Positions 32,276 through 36,251 of a stretch of 36,251 nt of DNA are shown piece after piece. The notes below the pieces were generated by a model. It did not search any database, was not told the origin of the DNA, and saw only the letters and a list, made by a program, of their open reading frames with translations. How positions within the stretch are numbered: position 1 is the stretch's first letter; each line of letters starts with the position of its first letter. Source of the stretch: an uncultured Bacilli bacterium (lineage in GTDB: Bacteria; Bacillota_I; Bacilli_A; RF39; UBA660); contig CALVSA010000012.1 in the NCBI GenBank assembly GCA_944358825.1, forward strand, positions 1-36,251, written 5' to 3'. A program made the position numbers and the translations under genes.

Positions 32276-33646
32276 ATGGGTATAGTTAATTCCAACAAAG
32301 AAATAAATAAAGCCAAAATAAATTGTAAAGAAACATTCAATGTAAAACTATCCATTACAGCAGCACCAGATATTGCAAATAATCCGACAGATATTGTTTT
32401 AGTTCTTGATAGATCAGGTTCAATGACTGGTAGTCCGCTTCTTAATTTAAAAAACGGAGCAAAAAAATTTGTAGAAATTATTGATGAGGCAACAGATAGT
32501 ACACAAGATGGACAAATAGGAAATGGAAGTCATATTGGTATTGTAAGTTTTTCTACTACTGCTACAAAAGATACTGAATTAATAACTTCAGTAGCAGATT
32601 TAGATTCAGCAATTGATAATTTAACAGCGGGAGGTTCTACCAATCACGCTGATGCATTTACAAAAGCAACAGAATTATTTGATACGACTTCAAGTAACAC
32701 TAAAGTTATAGTTTTATTTACTGATGGTGTTACTACTGCCGGATCAGATCCAACTGTAGTAGCAGATTTTGCAAAATCACAAGGAATTATTATTTATTGT
32801 ATTGGTCTAGCAGGTGATACTGGATTAGATGTTAATGCCCTAAATGATTGGGGCTCAGATCCAGATTCTGCTTATGTTGCAATAACTCCAGATGATGCAG
32901 AGTTAGAAGACCTATTTGAAGAACTTGCTAAAAACATCTCTAATCCAGGAGCAACAAATATAGTCATAACTGATACTCTAAATTCTTGTTTTAAATTAAC
33001 AGGAGTTATTGATATAACAAAAGGTAGTGCTAATATCCAAAATGATAACGTTATAACATGGGAAATAGAAGAACTTGGAACAACTTCAAGCGAAGGCGCA
33101 ACCCTTGAGTTTTCTGTAGAACATGTTGGAAGTTGCACAGGAATAGTAGAAGTAAATGAAAGTATAGATTATGAAGATGATGAAGGCAACATAGCTTTAT
33201 TTGCAAACCCTACTATTGAAATTGAATGTGATACACCAATTTGTATTGATGAATGTCCAACTCCAGTCGATATTGAAATTATTGGATGTAATGATACTTT
33301 AGAATACGATGCAGGAGATTTATACATGTATTCTTTAGGAAGAATTTTAGAATTAAGTGTTAAAATCAAAAATGTATGTCCTAATAGAAGAGTAGCCTTA
33401 GCAGTTATGTTATCAGAAGTTGATGCAAATGATGTAGAATATCAAAGAGGTATGAAAACAATGGTAATACCTGCTCATTATAATTCTTCATGTAAAGATG
33501 TTAAAGTAGAATGTATTAAGTTCGTTCTTCCAGAAGAATTAAATGTTGGTGGATACTCTTTATGCAATGAGAGAAACTTTAAAGCAAGATTTATAGTGCA
33601 TTATATCGACAATGATTTTTGTTGTTGCGATAATCAAGTATTATAA
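32276..33646 (+). CDS. VWA-domain protein with Cys-rich C-terminal domain
   Basis: 456 residues. A von Willebrand A domain (about 36-225) has an intact metal site: VLDRSGSMTG (DxSxS), GGSTNHADA (Thr) and LFTDGVTT (Asp). A DUF11-like beta domain with NIVITDTLNSCFKLTG follows (about 230-315). The C-terminus (about 330-456) has many Cys (CIDECPTP, NVCPNRRVALAVMLSEVD, CKDVKVECIKFVLPEEL, DFCCCDN) and resembles the tail of uncharacterised clostridial proteins. There is no signal peptide, membrane segment or sorting motif, so it is cytosolic, released otherwise, or packed into a structure such as a coat. GAAAGAGG precedes the ATG. Confidence 0.88.
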   Translation: MGIVNSNKEINKAKINCKETFNVKLSITAAPDIANNPTDIVLVLDRSGSMTGSPLLNLKNGAKKFVEIIDEATDSTQDGQIGNGSHIGIVSFSTTATKDTELITSVADLDSAIDNLTAGGSTNHADAFTKATELFDTTSSNTKVIVLFTDGVTTAGSDPTVVADFAKSQGIIIYCIGLAGDTGLDVNALNDWGSDPDSAYVAITPDDAELEDLFEELAKNISNPGATNIVITDTLNSCFKLTGVIDITKGSANIQNDNVITWEIEELGTTSSEGATLEFSVEHVGSCTGIVEVNESIDYEDDEGNIALFANPTIEIECDTPICIDECPTPVDIEIIGCNDTLEYDAGDLYMYSLGRILELSVKIKNVCPNRRVALAVMLSEVDANDVEYQRGMKTMVIPAHYNSSCKDVKVECIKFVLPEELNVGGYSLCNERNFKARFIVHYIDNDFCCCDNQVL

Positions 33647-33667
33647 ACTAGATAAACTTATTATGTT

Positions 33668-33705
33668 AAGACTATTGACAAAGTTAATTTGTTAATAGTC
33701 TTTTT
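33668..33705 (+). terminator. Strong terminator after the VWA gene
   Basis: AAGACTATT-G-ACAAA (33668-33682) pairs with TTTGT-T-AATAGTCTT (33688-33702) with one mismatch, followed by TTT. Confidence 0.85.
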
Positions 33706-33827
33706 AGTGTAAAAAATTAACATTAATTAAATTAATATTATAACTAGTATATATTATTTGTTGTTTTAATGGTATAATTATCATGACATACAAATTGTTA
33801 AATAGTAATTTGTGGAGGGGATTTAGT

Positions 33828-34774
33828 TTGAAAAGCATAATTCCTTTTATAGTAAAATATAATCCAATAAAGAAATTAGCAATTATTCAATTTGAGAAAA
33901 AAACTGATAAAATATATAAAAGTTTTGAATTGCAATATATTGATGGTGAATCATATGGTAAAGGATATAGAATAGTTGCATATAGAAAAGATAATCATGT
34001 TGATGTTTATGATGATTCTTCTTTGCACTTTCTAGAAGACGAAAAGTTTAATGTTGCTGAAAGAGGATTAAATAAACATATACAAGTTCCTATAAAAAAA
34101 GCATATTTAGAAAAACAAAATAATTGTGAATATATATCTTTTAGTTTTAAGGATTTAGAAAATAGAAAAATAGATTTTTTTATAAAATAATTTTCAAGTA
34201 AAAAGTCTATACCTATGAATTTACTAGCCCCTATAGGTTATGGATCAAAGAGCCCTAATTTTTTACCTTTATTTTTTATGTATAGTTTTGATTTTATAAG
34301 AAAAAAGCATACACAAATAGAATGTAAAATTGAAGATAAGAAAGTTGTAATAAAGTTGTAATAGATAAATTTCCTATACCTATAAACATGCAATTCAGAT
34401 ATTATGCAAGATATAGTAATCAGTGTGAATTATTGGAATTTGCTAATACAGATTCTTTATCTTTTATCGAAGTAGATTTAGATAATAATTCTTATATAGA
34501 TAAAAATATAGAATATATTTTTGAAAATTCTAATTCTTTGAGTAAGATAATAATTTATTTAGAGGGTATATATGAAATTAATAGAGAACAGGATAAAATT
34601 TACATAAAATTAGTACCACAAAAAGGTTGGAATTCTGTACCTAACTCATTTATAACAAAAATAATATTAAATCCAAAATCTATATTTTGTAAATGGTGCA
34701 AGAATTATGAATATATAGAAGAAATTGATATTCAAAAGAAGCTTGTTAAAGCAAAGTGGAGTAACAACAATTAA
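33828..34774 (+). pseudogene. Broken gene: nonsense codon plus 11-bp tandem duplication
   Basis: Three open pieces join into one protein of about 310 residues. Piece 1 starts at TTG 33828 (GGAGGGG at 33814-33820; an upstream ATG at 33783 lies against a TATAAT and has no ribosome site) and ends at TAA 34188-34190. The same frame continues as SSKKSIPMNLLAPIGYGSKS to TAA 34358-34360 region. There AAAGTTGTAAT is repeated exactly in tandem (34341-34351 and 34352-34362); removing one copy joins DKKVVI to DKFPIPINMQFRYYARY, which runs to 34774. The product is soluble and of no family I recognise. The last piece might still be translated from ATG 34388. Confidence 0.75.
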
Positions 34775-34805
34775 TAAATAGTAATTTAAAAGTAGGAGGT
34801 ATTGT

Positions 34806-35012
34806 ATGTTAATTACAGGGATTTTAATCATAATAGTTGCAATTTTTATGTTATTAGTTCCTCAATTTTTTATGAAACTTAAAAGCCCTAGAATCCCAGA
34901 TAGATTGTTAAAAAATCCTAAAATGAAAATTGTTCTAAGAGTGTGGGGTGGCATTTTTGTTATAGTTGGAATTTTATTAATTATTTTTCAACTATTTAAT
35001 AACAAATTTTAA
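34806..35012 (+). CDS. Small two-helix membrane protein (DUF6199-like)
   Basis: 68 residues. Hydrophobic segments at 3-18 and 47-63 flank a basic loop with PQFFMKLKSPRIPDRLLKNPK. The layout (membrane segment, Pro-rich basic loop, RVWGGIFVIVGI) resembles the DUF6199 group of small membrane proteins of unknown function. GTAGGAGG precedes the ATG. It follows the broken gene by about 30 bases. Confidence 0.65.
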   Translation: MLITGILIIIVAIFMLLVPQFFMKLKSPRIPDRLLKNPKMKIVLRVWGGIFVIVGILLIIFQLFNNKF

Positions 35013-35081
35013 TGAAAGTAGTTATATTGGGAGCTGAAATTAATTTTTAATAGAATAATAAAATAAAAGGAAAAAATTGAA

Positions 35082-35285
35082 ATGAACAAACTAAAAACAG
35101 GAGTTTTCTTAATAATATTAGGAAATATATTATATTTATCATATATATTTTTTACTGGTAATGAAATAAGTTCGTTTGGAGAATTTACAAAAGGACTATT
35201 ACTAGGATTATCGGTAGGCACTAATTTAGTAGGAATAATATTATCAATTATTTATGTAGTAAAAGATAAGAATGAAAAAAAATAA
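35082..35285 (+). CDS. Small two-helix membrane protein
   Basis: 67 residues: hydrophobic segments at about 5-24 and 37-60, with a short acidic loop (GNEISSFGEFTKG) and a Lys-rich end. AAAGGAAAAAA precedes the ATG. No family recognised. A DUF4177-like gene and a flavodoxin follow on the same strand. Confidence 0.6.
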   Translation: MNKLKTGVFLIILGNILYLSYIFFTGNEISSFGEFTKGLLLGLSVGTNLVGIILSIIYVVKDKNEKK

Positions 35286-35314
35286 AAATTTTAATAAAAT
35301 TTGGAGGTGAGAAG

Positions 35315-35494
35315 ATGTATAAAACAGTAGTTATAGAGTATTCGCCAAAAGCAGACGATATGGCACAAAAAGTAGAAGAAAAAGCAAATGAAATGCTAGA
35401 AGATGGTTATGAATTAATTACAATGTCAATTACTGGAACAGCAAAAGCAATTTTAGTGTTCAAAAAAAATATAAATGGAGGACGTTATGAGTAA
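35315..35494 (+). CDS. DUF4177-like small protein
   Basis: 59 residues from the ATG at 35315 (GGAGGTGAG upstream). MYKTVVIEYSPKADDMAQKV, a helix rich in Lys/Glu, GYELITMSITGTAKAILVFK: the strand-helix-strand pattern with G(Y/W)EL and a late ILxFK strand is that of the DUF4177 family, function unknown. It overlaps the next gene by 8 bases and carries that gene's ribosome site, so the two are coupled. Confidence 0.7.
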   Translation: MYKTVVIEYSPKADDMAQKVEEKANEMLEDGYELITMSITGTAKAILVFKKNINGGRYE

Positions 35495-36029
35495 TATTAT
35501 TATATATGGTTCTTGCTATGGAACTACAAAACAATATGCAGATGAGCTTTCAAAAAGAACCAATATAGAAGCAATTTCTTTTAAAAGTGTAAAAGAAATA
35601 AATAATTATAATAACATTATTTATTTAGGTGGCCTGTATGCTGGTGGAGTATTGGGAATGGCAAAAACGATAAAGAAATTAAATAATATTGCAAACAAAA
35701 ATATTATTATTGCAACAGTTGGTCTTTCGGATTCAACAGACGAAGTAAATAAAAATAATATAAGGAACAATATAAAAAAACAACTACCAAAAGAAATATT
35801 TGAAAAAGCAAAAATATTTCATTTAAGAGGAGGAATAGATTATTCAAAATTAAACTTTACACATAAAACTATGATGAAATTACTTTATAATGCCGTTAAA
35901 AATTTACCGAAAGAAAAACAAACAGTGGAAGATAGAGCGATGATAGAAACTTATAACCAAAAAGTTAATTTTATTGATTTTTCTAGTTTAGATGAGATAA
36001 TTAATGAAATACAAAAGTTAATGTTTTAG
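35487..36029 (+). CDS. Flavodoxin-domain protein
   Basis: 180 residues. The ATG at 35487 has GGAGGA 5 bases upstream; an ATG at 35475 lies inside it. The start NIIIYGSCYGTTKQYADELS is the FMN phosphate-binding loop, YLGGLYAGGVLGMAK the second loop and ATVGLSDST the third, as in Flavodoxin_5 proteins related to protoporphyrinogen oxidase HemG. The C-terminal helices are basic. Likely an FMN-binding redox protein; partner unknown. Coupled to the DUF4177-like gene. Confidence 0.85.
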   Translation: MSNIIIYGSCYGTTKQYADELSKRTNIEAISFKSVKEINNYNNIIYLGGLYAGGVLGMAKTIKKLNNIANKNIIIATVGLSDSTDEVNKNNIRNNIKKQLPKEIFEKAKIFHLRGGIDYSKLNFTHKTMMKLLYNAVKNLPKEKQTVEDRAMIETYNQKVNFIDFSSLDEIINEIQKLMF

Positions 36030-36038
36030 GATATCAAG

Positions 36039-36068
36039 CAAAAGGAAGAGCAAAAACTCTTCCTTTTG
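36039..36068. terminator. Bidirectional terminator between the flavodoxin gene and the minus-strand RNA
   Basis: CAAAAGGAAGAG (36039-36050), loop CAAAAA, CTCTTCCTTTTG (36057-36068): 12 perfect pairs. It ends the plus-strand operon and also the small RNA transcribed from the right. Confidence 0.8.
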
Positions 36069-36114
36069 AAATACTTCTACCAAGTGTATAAATACACCTG
36101 CAACAATCTAAAGT
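36039..36114 (-). ncRNA. Candidate small RNA on the minus strand
   Basis: From a predicted start near 36114 the minus strand reads GGTACTT..., a perfect hairpin GTGTAT-TT-ATACAC (36085-36098 region), then AAGTATT, which can pair back to the 5' end, and the 12-bp terminator at 36039-36068. There is no reading frame and no gene downstream on this strand, so it is either a short independent RNA or an abortive leader cut off from its gene. Confidence 0.5.
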
Positions 36115-36120
36115 ACCTTA

Positions 36121-36148
36121 ATTATACCATTTTTAGTGGCTAAGTCAA
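36121..36148 (-). promoter_or_regulatory. Promoter of the minus-strand small RNA
   Basis: On the minus strand TTGACT (36148-36143), 16-base spacer, TATAAT (36126-36121). Confidence 0.65.
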
Positions 36149-36179
36149 TACTTTTTCGCGATTTTCTTTAGATTTGTTA

Positions 36180-36251
36180 ATTTTCATTTGGAATGCCGTT
36201 TTAATAAATTTGCGGCATTTAGTCTGATTATAGTATAATATATACCATGTT
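36180..36251. repeat. Right copy of terminal inverted repeat
   Basis: Exact reverse complement of 1-72. Read outward it contains TTGCGG, 18 bases, TATAAT, a possible outward promoter, and the 7-bp hairpin at 36192-36219. The spread of this sequence outside the window cannot be seen. Confidence 0.9.

Overview
This is a 36 kb, very AT-rich piece of a bacterial chromosome. It uses the standard code: TGG is Trp and TGA is a stop, for example at 4704-4706 and 8475-8477. The organism makes a cell wall (FtsW-like protein, MltG, UppP, sortase B), has trigger factor and GreA, and carries the Bacillus-type cluster ireB-ruvX-DUF1292-mltG-trmR-trhP1-trhP2-greA. This points to a low-GC Bacillota of the Bacilli/Erysipelotrichia/RF39 type, probably uncultured. 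No rRNA or tRNA gene was seen. The first and last 72 bases are perfect inverted copies of each other, so the window is bounded by a dispersed repeat.

Layout. 150-5860: enolase, a lipoprotein, a Cse60-like small protein, class B sortase, CdsA-like protein, RseP and an FtsW/RodA-family protein. 6145-7960: a membrane-anchored protein whose last 48 codons switch abruptly to about 60% G+C with no A-ending codon. Two tandem hairpins follow. This is the signature of a target of a diversity-generating retroelement (DGR) whose reverse transcriptase and template lie elsewhere. 8232-10252: ireB, ruvX, DUF1292, mltG. 10261-11849: an inserted block with an Asn-rich membrane-anchored protein and a complete type III toxin-antitoxin module (ToxI repeats, terminator, ToxN). 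A 34-bp direct repeat carrying promoter elements flanks the module. 11856-14616: a structured leader and the wobble-uridine modification genes trmR/trhP1/trhP2. 14675-18221: greA, tig, a repeat protein and uppP.

18.3-18.9 kb holds an internally deleted IS200/IS605 tnpB whose right end has run into a CMD-cupin gene. Around here base skew of the strands appears to reverse. From 18.8 to 26.4 kb lies a stress-response neighbourhood: a MerR regulator of NmlR/AdhR type (Cys54) and two 19-bp-spacer promoters with matching dyad operators, one for the CMD-cupin gene and one for a flavodoxin-aldo/keto reductase operon. Interspersed are a DedA protein, an LSM-like/LiaF-like/DUF4097 envelope operon and a candidate small RNA (24832-24928).

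26.7-33.7 kb is lineage-specific: a 1220-residue repeat protein translationally coupled to a catalytically dead aldehyde-dehydrogenase-like protein, a ~200-nt structured RNA closed by a terminal helix (31433-31634), a small membrane protein and a VWA protein. 33.8-36.0 kb has a broken gene (nonsense codon plus an 11-bp duplication), small membrane proteins, a DUF4177-like protein and a flavodoxin. A minus-strand small RNA lies next to the right terminal repeat.
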